Source of the DNA: Trebouxia sp. TZW2008 | Taxonomy: Eukaryota; Chlorophyta; Trebouxiophyceae; Trebouxiales; Trebouxiaceae | Direction: 5' to 3' | Length of the DNA stretch: 64,000 nt | NCBI GenBank assembly: GCA_002118135.1 | Contig: BDIU01000301.1 | Location: 1-64,000 of the forward strand | Part shown: positions 33,771 through 42,996 of the stretch, in pieces | How the letters are laid out: each line of letters opens with the position of its first letter | How positions within the stretch are numbered: the first letter of the stretch is position 1 | Program-made: the position numbers and the translations under genes | Notes under the pieces: model-generated | What the model was told of the DNA's origin: nothing | What the model saw: the letters and a program-made list of their open reading frames with translations, nothing else | The model's database searches: none

Positions 33771-34980
33771 AGCATTCCTGATGATGCAAGCAAATAAACC
33801 CTTTGCATCGGCCAAAAAAAAAAAAAAAAAAAAAAAACCTAGGTTCCCTATAGTCTCTGCAAACCTCCCACTGTGTGACTGCAACACTTCTAGAGGCAAA
33901 CACGACCCTATACACCTTCAATAGCAGCAAACATTGTGTAGGCAAATACCACTCCTATGAACCTGCCTCAGCCCTACTGATGTCAAGAAAATGATTGTGT
34001 GTGAACTTAATCAGCAGTGACTTATACACTGAGCAGATGATGCAACAAAGCCTTAGGCTTGTAGCATCCCATGATTGGCACAAACCAAACTAATCACTTG
34101 CACAAACAACGTGTGCTGTGATGGGTGTCAATTTGAACAAGTAGGAGTGGCTCACAGGGTTACACCTCAGCTGGTGGCCAAGCCGTCAAAGCTATTGTTG
34201 CGCTTTGATTATATAACTTTTCCAGCCACATGTCTACTTTTTGGAACTGCTTTGTGAGATCACTGATGTCCAAATGTTCAAGTAGGAGAGGCTGACAGGG
34301 TTGCACCTCAAAGGTTGGCCGAGCTGTCAAAGCAATTTCGCGGCATGTGTCAATCTCCTTTTGCATGATGGCAGCTGCGGGTGCTGGGATGGGTACAGGG
34401 GGGTGGGTGGGGTCAATTCCCCCACCTTGGGTGAAGGGGTTGGGCCTGGGGTCACCTGGCTGTGACGTCATGAAGACTGTCAGATGGTAGTTCTCTGGCA
34501 AGCTTGCGTGCGGTTGCATGCCTGTGTTAGCAAAGCAGACACATTACAGTGATTTCTTGTAAAAAGTGGTTTATAAAAAGAGGTGATCACGTATTGGGTT
34601 GTGTCCTTACTTACAGGTACTGATGCAGTCAGCATGCAGTGATTGTTTTGCACTTGCATCATCATTTCAATGGAGTTGTGCTTGTGTTGAGGGACCCTGT
34701 ATTGAGAAAGTGTACCTGGTGGCACAGAAGCAAGAACGTCTTGGCACGCGCGCTTTGCCTGCCTCACCAGATCACTCTGCACTTCTGGTTGCAACACAAC
34801 CAGGCGTACAGCTCCAGGCAGCAATGGTGTTGGGAAATGTTCATAGAACAGTGGCTCTGGCTGAGTGTCGAGGCTGCCATACAACTGCCGGACAGCAGTG
34901 ATAGATTCCAAGTTGAGGCCGTTCTGAACAAAGGTGGCAGCCATGCTGTCATAGACCCCTGCCATTTTGGTTCTGTCCAT
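32528..34980 (-). CDS. 2H-phosphoesterase (LigT-like) superfamily protein, multi-exon, ends uncertain
   Basis: Exons read: 34716-34980, 34307-34521, 33505-33610 and 32528-32684. The ATG at 34980 follows an acceptor-like CTTTGCAG, so it may be internal or a start. Two H-x-T motifs typical of 2H phosphoesterases are present, NYHLTVF in the second exon and MHMTLGRV in the fourth. They are separated by a VVFANSGTLLLCLVDITG strand-helix unit that corresponds to the fold's core. In-phase joins give ARPTFE|VHSVVF and REAFPG|GSSKQSS. Related plant and algal proteins are annotated as RNA ligase/cyclic phosphodiesterase family; the substrate is not predictable. The donor at 32527 (GTAAGC) needs a further exon. 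A degenerate copy at about 32010-32105 reads LWCNPCLCENC and runs to a TAA inside a mobile element, a possible but unproven end. Confidence 0.7.
33814..33837. repeat. Poly(A) tract of 24 bases
   Basis: An uninterrupted run of A on the plus strand lies in an intron of the 2H gene, between two decayed exon copies. It could be slippage-expanded or the tail of a retroposed fragment; no flanking direct repeat was recognised. Confidence 0.9.
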
Positions 34981-35803
34981 CTGCAAAGCACTGATCCGTG
35001 AGGGTCACAGCAAGTGGAAAGAAGAGCTGAGGTTGCGATGGTCTTGCCTGATCGTTTGCTGCAGCAACGACTTTCGCAGACCACGCGGCAGACATGTCAG
35101 CTATTGAACCTGTTGCGTGCATTTGTGCGGTTGACATGGCCTGCTGATTGGTCTCTGACACAGGAGGTGCAGTTCGATGCTGCGCGGGTGGTTCATCTCG
35201 CTCTGTCTGTGGCAGCGCTGTCGGTTCGCGTGCACGATCATCTGGAGTTTGTGTGATGGGAGTCGACTCCTCCATATGTGGCCCGGCCGAGCCTTGATCT
35301 GCTTTGTGAATCTCACTGCTGGGCAGTGCTTGTTGCTGTAGGCTCGTGACACTCGAATGCTGCACAAAATTTTTGATTGTGAAGTCGATGCCGGAAGTTG
35401 GACCTGAAGAATCGAATAGACACAATTACATATTTTGACTGAACTCTCGAGCAGGTGCAGGTGCATTTCCTCAAGATGCAGTGTGGTTGTCATCACAACC
35501 AGCTTTTGACAGCCCACCAGTCAAGCTGCATCACAGTCCCTTGCCAGCCCTTTGCCATGAGCACTCCTGGGGTTCAAACAATGATTGCTATCAAGGTTGC
35601 AACGGTGACAGCCTTGTGCAGAGCCGTCTGACTGCTCACTGCACGCTTTGGAGAGTCGCTTGTGCATATGGCATGCATTTCATGGTACTCAGCAGGCTCA
35701 AATGAAGAATGATTCCCTCAAAGAATCCATTTTATTTTCCTAACATAGATTAAAAAAATTAGCAACTTTGCCAATCACGGAACTTCCGCTTCAAGCGGTG
35801 AAT
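34981..35803. promoter_or_regulatory. Upstream region of the 2H gene, partly CpG-rich, possible 5' exon
   Basis: A minus-strand frame is open at about 34985-35404 after a TTCTTCAG acceptor (GTSGIDFTIKNF start; later a low-complexity Gln/Thr/Pro stretch). It could be an upstream exon of the 2H gene or 5' UTR. The stretch from about 35010 to 35310 is CG-rich like other gene starts here. No gene was recognised between 35430 and the tRNA. Confidence 0.4.
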
Positions 35804-35887
35804 GTCAGGGTGGCCGAGTGGTCTAAGGCGCCAGACTCAAGTTCTGGTCCACGTATGTGGGCGTGGGTTCAAATCCCACTCCTGACA
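35804..35887 (+). tRNA. tRNA-Leu (anticodon CAA)
   Basis: The cloverleaf folds by eye. The acceptor stem GTCAGGG pairs with TCCTGAC (one G-T). The D-arm is GGCCGAGTGGTCTAAGGC and the anticodon stem CCAGA/TCTGG has loop CTCAAGT, giving anticodon CAA. A long variable arm (type II, as in Leu and Ser) and the T-loop GGTTCAAATCC are present. Discriminator base A. A T-run about 18 bases downstream (35905-35910) can serve as a pol III terminator. No intron. Confidence 0.97.
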
Positions 35888-35923
35888 TGGAGAGTAACAT
35901 TTTGTTTTTTATCTTTTAGTAGG

Positions 35924-36031
35924 TTGTGACAGTGCACCCTCGGGTCGGCACTCGAAGCATTCAGGGTGTGTTTGCTATATTGTGACAGTGCACCCTCGGG
36001 TCGGCACTCGAAGCATTCAGGGTGTGTTTGC
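35924..36031. repeat. 52-bp perfect tandem duplication downstream of the tRNA
   Basis: Units 35924-35975 and 35980-36031 are identical over 52 bases (start TTGTGACAGTGCACCCTCGG), separated by TATA. Each unit contains inverted-repeat-like words (TCGGGTCGG, CACTCGAAG). It does not overlap a recognised gene, and the identity implies a recent duplication. Confidence 0.93.
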
Positions 36032-36313
36032 ACTGGTGCCTTTTGTAATGCAATGCCAATAGCAATTGAATTCTGTCACAGCCAAGGAACGATTTCATGC
36101 AAAAGTTGAAAAGAAAATTGCAGCATTTGTATTGACCTTGTGATGATTTCACATGTGCCGGCAACCAACTTAATGATAGTTGAGCTGCTGGACTGGCTCG
36201 ACTTTGAGCTTTCAGTACAGTTTTGACCTAAGGGGGCTAAGCCTACGATGACGGTTCTGCAGTCTATCCAAGAACGCTTCGCCATTGCCAAAAGCGTTAT
36301 TTAGAGAGGTACA

Positions 36314-36833
36314 ATGCATTCCCTCGAGTACAAACTTATGGGTACTGACTTTGTTGGACACGTCTATGAGCAGACATATGTTCGATCCGTCCCTGAAGAC
36401 CTGTTTGATCAGTCTCAGTCAGCCAAGTGCAAAGCATTCATTGACACCATTGAGTACTCTGTGCGGCCTGAGATTCGTGCTGCAGCTCCGTGGGTTTGTG
36501 CGAAGTGTCATCGACCCGGCAACGAGCTTGCGACCCGTGTTTTGATCAGCATACCCAAGGATCCACTATGCCCCGTCGAAAGTTATTGACCGTTCGATGA
36601 CAATGTGCCATCAGGGCGCTTGCCAGGTTTATGCAAGAGACAGAGTCAGAGCAGCTTTGGTTCAGGCAGCAGATGAGGCGCATATTGTCAAAGTTTGCAA
36701 GGTCTGTGGTGAGCTAGGCCACACAAAGAAATGTAGCCAGTGCAAGAGCGTATTTTACTGCAGCAGATTCTGCCAAAGACTGGATTGGCCAAAACACAAG
36801 GCAGCTTGCAAAGCCCGCTCTGAACAGCTCTGA
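36314..36833 (+). CDS. MYND zinc-finger protein, with an apparent one-base frameshift
   Basis: Frame 1 runs from ATG 36314 to a stop at 36589 and contains [20 protein letters not shown]. Frame 2 resumes at about 36572 with [20 protein letters not shown] and runs to 36833. It ends in a complete MYND finger ([17 protein letters not shown], then YCSRFC, then HKAAC) with all eight Cys/His zinc ligands. The two frames look like one domain of about 170 residues. Dropping one base of the CCCC at 36571-36574 would join them. The finger usually mediates protein-protein contacts. No intron of suitable length fits between the halves. The shift is either a sequencing/assembly indel or a young pseudogene. 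Confidence 0.78.
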
Positions 36834-38450
36834 TGCAGCACTTGTAACTGTCCTGGCCGCAACTATACTAGCTGCTGCCTAAACGCTGTCCAGTGACAGT
36901 TTCATGCGGCGTTCATTGCAATAGTACAGAGATAGTAACCAGTGTCCAGCATGCTTCATAATGCAGCTATACCACAGTCAAGCCAAAATATGCACGTGTG
37001 TCAACATCATGCTGCAAACATCGATAGAACCATGCATTGTGCAGATGCACGCTGTTTTGTATGGTGCTCTAGATCTTGCCAAAACCTTTGCTATTTACTA
37101 TTTCCCAAAGGTTGCTCGTCAGTGCAGTTTTGAGAGTCTGTTTCCAGATCAGCAACTAAGTAACACCTTTGCCGTGCTAGAAAGAATGTCATGTGTCAAG
37201 AGAGATGCTCTCAAAGCATGTTCATTCACAAAAATTTAAATCTGTCGTTGATCAGAAGCCATCTCAGCTGCTGCACCTCTGCAGGACAAATAGCCTAGCT
37301 AAACCCAAAGTGTGCACACGAAACACGCTTACGAAAAGCAGAGCATGAGCGGGGTCACTTTCGTGCGCAAATGACCTTCAAGTCTCTTAGCTCAGCATGA
37401 AACAGCATTAGGTGATCATATGATGCATGTGTCAATTTCTGTTGCCATTGTTACAGCATGCATTGCAACTTTTGAACAGTGTGGCGTGCCTCAAGTTGAA
37501 GTTGCAGTTGTAAAGGTAAGCAACCCATGATCAGGTGCATAGCCACAAATGCATTCTTCTACTTGATCTGTACCCTATTTACTGAGGGAGTGCACTTTCA
37601 TCACATGCTAAAAGCAGTAGCTTGCATGCAGTCATGTATGACCGCGGCACACAGCGGCAATGTGTCACAGGTAGTGTTTTGTCTGAAATCTCTACATCAT
37701 CACAAATTCATGGTTTTCTGCAACAACGCGCAGTCATATGCAAAGCACATGGTGGCACATACAGTCATGCATGTCACAGAGCAACAAACACTTGCTCTCA
37801 GCCTTGTTCCAGGCCATGCAGTTTTGCTTTGTCCTCGACCTGCGCATAGACGCCAACCGCGTGTAATACCAGTGCTGAGTGTGCTGTGCTTGTCATGCTC
37901 AACCTTCTCACTTCCAGTACATTTCCTCAGTACATTGTCTACTGCTCAAGGTCAGATCACGACGCAATGGCTGGCCTCACTCTACCGGTCAGTAATGCCT
38001 GCAAGCAGTCATACCATTCTTATGTGAATTCACATGTCCACACCTCTCGCAAACCATGGCAGGTATATTACTGCGTCTCGCAAGGTTGGCACAGGGTTTG
38101 CAGAAGACATCTGTTGCATGCACAAGGCAGGCAAAGACGTGCATGAAAAGCAGGATTTGGGCAAGACACACCCAGCACCCGTGGCAGCATGTGTAACATA
38201 CTCCCATTATAGCCCTACCTTGAGGTGCAACTGTCTCTGTGCAATGAGCGCAAGAGATGCAGATTGAAAACAGGAGCGTCTCGTTGTAAGGACACTCAAT
38301 GTCAGGACACTCAATGTGAGGACATTCTCAATGCAAGGACAAGGCAAGTGGGATTGCACCAATCAGTGCATTCTGACTGCAGTGGTCCCTCTAAGTTAGG
38401 AGAACTCGATGTCATTTGTTTTCACAACCAAGCAGTCATTACAAAAGAAG
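36834..38450. other. Stretch without a recognised gene
   Basis: A plus-strand open frame at 37527-38027 has no domain pattern and an unusual Cys/His/Met composition, and is not considered coding. The right part (about 38285-38457) belongs to a dispersed inverted-repeat element. Confidence 0.55.
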
Positions 38451-38457
38451 TCACTGT
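38285..38457. mobile_element. Dispersed short inverted-repeat element, copy 3
   Basis: It begins near CGTTGTAAGGACACTCAATG and ends TCACTGTAC at about 38451-38459. It carries the family's internal GCATTCTGACTGCAGTGG block. The reverse-complement end (GTACAGTGACTTCTTTTGTA) resembles the ends of copies 2 and 5. The TGA that may end the adjacent minus-strand gene lies in this terminal sequence. Confidence 0.65.
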
Positions 38458-40042
38458 ACTCCAGCTGTAAAATTATGAGGTGCAATCATCACTGTGTGTA
38501 GGGCACGAGAGATGCAGATTCGCGTACCTTCAACATCAAGCACATCATTTGCTGTTCCAAGGCTGCTCGCTGAATCACCTGCTTTTGCGCTGCTGTCTAT
38601 CTTAGCAGCAGTGCCAGATGTGGCAGTGACTGACTGACCAGATGAAGCTTCAACCTGCTTCTCCAGCTCCTCTTCTTCCTTCTTGAACTGCAATATCATG
38701 TTGCGGTGAGATGTGGAGAGCATCACAGAGGAATGGTGACTTAAGTAAAGCGTGATTGTGGCCATGCTGCATTGCAGCAGGTGTCTGATCTCCTGTGACT
38801 AGCATAAGTATGCATTGATGTTGGAACTCTACCTCTTCAACTCTAATCTGGTTCAGGCCAGAGTGCAAGGCAGCAACATCAGACTGCTTGTGACCAGCTC
38901 AAGCATGCAATGTTGCTTGAATGTGCACCTTTTCCCTCTCCTCTGCTACTTCTTTGGTTTCTTGTGCAACACACTTGCTGTAACAAGCGTCATACTCCTG
39001 CTTTGACTTGACGTCTCCAGCAGAACTGCCCAAGTCTTCAAGTCTGCATTTGCTGGCACAGATCTCTGCGGCATTCTCCTTGACTGCAAGCACGATCAAG
39101 ACTGCACTTATGGGAAGGCACTTGCACACGTGCACAGTCTATGCCGTAAAGCGTCATGACAGGAGTCTCTGTCTACAGAGGCAGCCTGGGTTTGTGGCCA
39201 TTATACAGCAACCAGCAGCAAGATGACCTGTCGGGGTGCAGCCCAGACAGATCTGAGTTGTAGAGAATATACAAAATAGCAAAACGAGTGCTGTGACTGC
39301 CTAGCACATGTCTGCAGCATTCAGGCAAACATAAACAGCAAAGCGATCGAGCGCTGCATGCACCTAATACAAGTCTCTGCCGTGTTCTCCTTGACTGCAG
39401 GCATGGTGCAGGCTATTGCTATAACAAATTGTGTCGCACGTATGTGAGGCAGACCTGAGACATGGATTGAAGCAAGTGAGTGCTGTGTGCGCCTTGCAGT
39501 CTGGGGCTTAGACTACAGCGTGCAGCTTAAAGGATTTTGGGCAGCAAGGTCATCACAACAGACAATTCACTGCAAATTGGCTGGCAAGCAGCAAGAGCTT
39601 CACCAGCCAGGAGAGGAAGTCCAAAGTTCCCTGTGCTGTATAGCTTGTGGCGAAACATAACAACTCCAGTGATCAGGACCAAGGCAAAGCATACAGCACC
39701 CCAAAGCCACCAGTTGCGCTTGACTTCTTTCACAACGCGATGTACAGGAGAGCCGCCGTCGCGCATACTGCCCTTTGGTCCCATGAAGTCAAGCTGGGCC
39801 TCCTCATCATCACTGCACAAGCAGTGAGTGATCCACAAGGGAGAACTGCATCAGCATGCTCACGACAGGGTCAGCTTTGCTTAAAATGTCTGGAATGTCA
39901 CGGAACCTACTCGTGAAAAGGCTCGCTGTGGTGTCTGACTGCCTGCAGCGCCGCTTAGTTTGGCTATTTTCGCACTTCCACTCAAAGCAAACAAACTTGT
40001 TCTCGACTAGCGTACCTGAAAGCCGTCTCGGGATTTTGACAT
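38451..40042 (-). CDS. Unrecognised membrane protein with twin CX3C motifs (model tentative)
   Basis: Proposed exons: 40016-40042 (MSKSRDGFQ, uncertain), about 39560-39808, 38932-39086, about 38829-38880, 38528-38689 and 38451-38464. The second exon has one membrane span (WLWGAVCFALVLITGVVMF). The third reads CASKC and CYSKC separated by 20 residues, a twin CX3C arrangement. A Glu/Lys-rich coiled-coil segment and a Ser/Ala-rich end follow. Junctions fit in phase from LPLLA|V|KENAAEIC onward. Alternatively the membrane exon could be a separate small gene that runs to the stop at 39527. I do not recognise the family. The gene starts divergently from the AIG1-like gene across a CpG-rich stretch. 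Confidence 0.45.
38932..39415 (-). repeat. Exon 38932-39086 with an acceptor-side copy
   Basis: The intact exon begins VKENAAEICASKC after CTTGCAG. A copy at about 39370-39410 begins VKENTAETCIRC after CCTGCAG and soon degenerates. The copy is 5' of the intact exon. Confidence 0.8.
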
Positions 40043-40649
40043 TTCTCGTGTGCAGCTACTCGTATAGTCTAGGTAACAAGCGAGTGTGCTTTTGCCACCA
40101 GCAAAAGGTCAGGTAGACGTAAAATCAGGGACTCTGAAAAGATCAATCGCGATGAGATGCCTGTCCTGACACCGAACTGAGCTATAGCAAACAGTGCAGC
40201 GGCCAGGAGATGCAAGCTCTACAGACTGGCAGATGGGCAATTGGTGTGGGTGATGTCCTGCCGCTCAAGCGCACTTTCGCTGATGCAGTGCAGATCACAG
40301 TGCGGATGTCTGTGCGTGCGCCTGTCGCCAAACAACGGAAGATGAAACGGCTGTCGGGGGAGCCAGACGATACAAGCAGCGCCTGCTGATTGCGTCCCGA
40401 TTCTGTGGTGCGATGACTGCAGCTGGTCTTGTAGCGTAGCTCTTTTTCAGCAATATTGCACTTCTTGACCGCGAGCGAAGGCGAGCGAGAGAACCGCAGA
40501 CAGTGTGGCACTGTCACGTGAAAGCAGTACAGCTGTGCAGCGAAACGCTGAACGCCTTGACCGTGCGATAGTGGCGGGTCCAGCACGGCATGCACCTTCT
40601 CTTGGGCCGGCTCCGCAAATGCGTAGAAGTTTAAGTTCTAGAAGGGCAT
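40043..40649. promoter_or_regulatory. CpG-rich divergent promoter region
   Basis: The region lies between the tentative start of the minus-strand gene (40042) and the AIG1-like ATG (40650). It is CG-rich. Minus-strand frames at 40182-40740 are open but show no domain, have no plausible splice context, and overlap the AIG1-like first exon. Confidence 0.5.
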
Positions 40650-42482
40650 ATGACGAGCCTGGACCTCGCGCCAGGTGATCAGCGTCAGAGGCTGTAAGCT
40701 TGTGCTCTGCAACCACCGAGCCGCTGGTTCTGAACGTCATGCGTTCCGAGTGCTTGCGTGTTGATTAAAGGGGGTTGCTGCTTCGCATGTCGTGAATGAT
40801 GCAATCTGCCCTGCCCTGCAAGGCTAAGCCTGACGTGGCTGAGATTGTCTGTGCAGGATTGCACAGGGAGCACTACATGCCTGCATTGTGTTTGGAGCTG
40901 CAAGTCTTTGGACATGGCACCTTGGGCGCATTGCAGCACAGCAGCCAATAGCACAAAAATATGGGTGGTTTTCCAGCTATATGACATATGACGCACTAAC
41001 ATTGCAACTATCAATGTTTGTGCTGGCTCTTATACAAGACTTGAGAAGGCCAAAGCTGGTATGCTGCAAATGTGCCTGGCAGCTTGAATGCATGTAGTGC
41101 ATGGCAACACAATTGTGTCCCAGCTGTCGATGGCGCTGCATACCCCATTTTGAAACGTGCTGATCACATGCTGATGTTGTGTCACTGATGTATCACATGT
41201 CACGCGCTGATGAAATGCCTGCCTGTAGGCTTTTTGGAAATTTCTGATGGATGACTTTGCCTGTGCTCTTTTTGGGCCTGCAATCTTTGTGACATTTTCT
41301 TACTATGTCACGCAGTTCCTGCCTCTGACAGAACCCATATATGGCGATGACTACCAAGTGGTATGTCACTCTGACCTCCCCCTATTGCAAGATTTGCGAC
41401 GCAACGCAGCAGTGCACGTCAATGTTGCAGCAATGGGCAACGTACCAAGCAAATCGTCACATCTTGTTTGATATGCAGATGAATGCTAAAGGGCAGGAGC
41501 AGCCAGTGTGCTATGCAAAGGGCATCTGCGTAAGTGTACACACCTTTGTAAGAAGTTGCTTCAACCCCACTGATATGCATTGACTTCAGCATGGGCTCAT
41601 GTCCGCAGACATCATCTTGTCTTGGGCACCCATGCAAGCAAGGCAACTTGCATCTGCAAATTTGCGCAAGCATGCAGTGACAGGTCCTTGTCAGGCAAAG
41701 AGCTGCCTGTTGCACAGCACTGTGCCAATGGCAGCTTTGCTACTGGTGGTCGAGCTTGCTGGGAGTTTGCGTAGTTGCTTATGGAATGCATGAATGTGAT
41801 TTCATGGACTGGAGTGCTGCTTAGATACTAAGGGTGGAGCCCTCATTGGTCAAGATTCTGCTGGCTGCTGTTTCTACAGCAGCGATCCCAGGCTGCCTCT
41901 ACTGACCGAGGCTCCTTGCATGACGCTCAACGGCATAGATTTTTCTTTTCTTACTCAGGTACCTGCGTGGGTTCCAAATGGTTTGCACATCGGGAATAGC
42001 GTGGCAGCAGTCTTGGACTTTCTTGTGTGCTTTGGCCAGCGCACATTCAGCAATCGTGCAGAGCTGTTTCAGAGAGGCTTCACTCTCACCTATGTGTTCT
42101 GGCTGATGGTGCGCAAGTGGCGAATTGGCACATTTCCATACCCTTTTATGTAAGGAGCTTGTGCTGAGTTGAGGTGACTTGTTGCAGCAATGTGTGCCTG
42201 TTAAGTTGGCAAAATTCTTTTGTTGCTGCTGTCAGGGAGCAGCTGCCATATCCTTGGGTGGGATTTGTGCTTGTGAGCATCTTCATGGTCACATCATGTG
42301 GGCTGCTATTTGCTCTGGGTTGGACAGTGCGGTTTCTGCTGGCACGCATTTTCCATCTGGCCAGTCTGCAGCATGACTCTCTGAACCAAGGTCAACGCAG
42401 GCGTCAGGAGCTTACTGCAACACCCTCACCTCATCAACAACTATTACGAAGGAGCAGACAGAATGTTCTGCTAGACCCTTGA
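40650..42482 (+). CDS. AIG1/FAR-17a (ADTRP)-family multi-pass membrane hydrolase
   Basis: Five exons: 40650-40693, 40857-41058, 41229-41360, 41959-42149 and 42236-42482. All junctions keep phase, giving about 270 residues. The family is integral to membranes; the human members AIG1 and ADTRP hydrolyse fatty-acid esters of hydroxy fatty acids using a Thr and a His. The candidate catalytic Thr lies in SSYMTYDALTLQL and the candidate His in WVPNGLHIGNSV, at the positions where the family keeps them. About six hydrophobic segments are visible (LHACIVFGAAS, TLQLSMFVLAL, FGPAIFVTFSYYV, AAVLDFLVCF, TYVFWLMV, VGFVLVSIFMV). The conserved GTFPYPFM segment precedes the last span. A basic C-terminal tail of about 45 residues follows. 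Substrate in this organism unknown. Confidence 0.82.
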
Positions 42483-42996
42483 GGGACAGCCATATCTGCC
42501 CATGCTGTATAAAAAGTCGGTGATTTTCCTTTGTTTGAGTGTCAATAGACTCTGCAATCTGACAACAACTCTGCTGTGTCAACTTAGTTCTGCTCATTGC
42601 TTGTTACACTGGTCTGGCAGTTATGCTTGAGCACCAACTGCTCTGTTCAGTTTCTGCTCATTTGCATCTGCTGTTAGGAAAAATGTCCAAACCGTGTTTG
42701 AGTGGCCCCATGTGGAACAATAAGTGAGTCATATATACCTGTTTTGATTCAGATTGTCAAGGTCTGATCTCATTCAGATGTCAGATAATGTGCTTCATAA
42801 TCGGGTTATGTTCAGCCTGAATCTCATGTTGACTGACTATACACCATACGTAGGCTTTTTTTTGTAAGTGCGCAAAAGCATGGCCTATGCCTTCTCACAA
42901 CAGCCTTGAAGCTGATTTGCTTGCTGCTTTACATGTTTTACACTGAGTCTGTGTGTGTCTTTCCGCTACATCTGACAGCTTCATTTACATTTGCAG
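42483..42996. other. Convergent 3' regions of the AIG1-like (+) and kinesin (-) genes
   Basis: No coding frame was recognised. The two genes end 514 bp apart on opposite strands, so the untranslated regions may abut or overlap. Confidence 0.6.

Noticed and set aside
37527..38027. Plus-strand open frame of about 166 codons
   Set aside because: Composition is atypical (many Cys, His and Met), no domain was recognised, and several in-frame words are typical of local non-coding sequence.
40182..40740. Two overlapping minus-strand open frames in the CpG-rich stretch
   Set aside because: They overlap the well-supported first exon of the AIG1-like gene, contain no family signature, and lie in sequence whose GC-richness alone keeps frames open.
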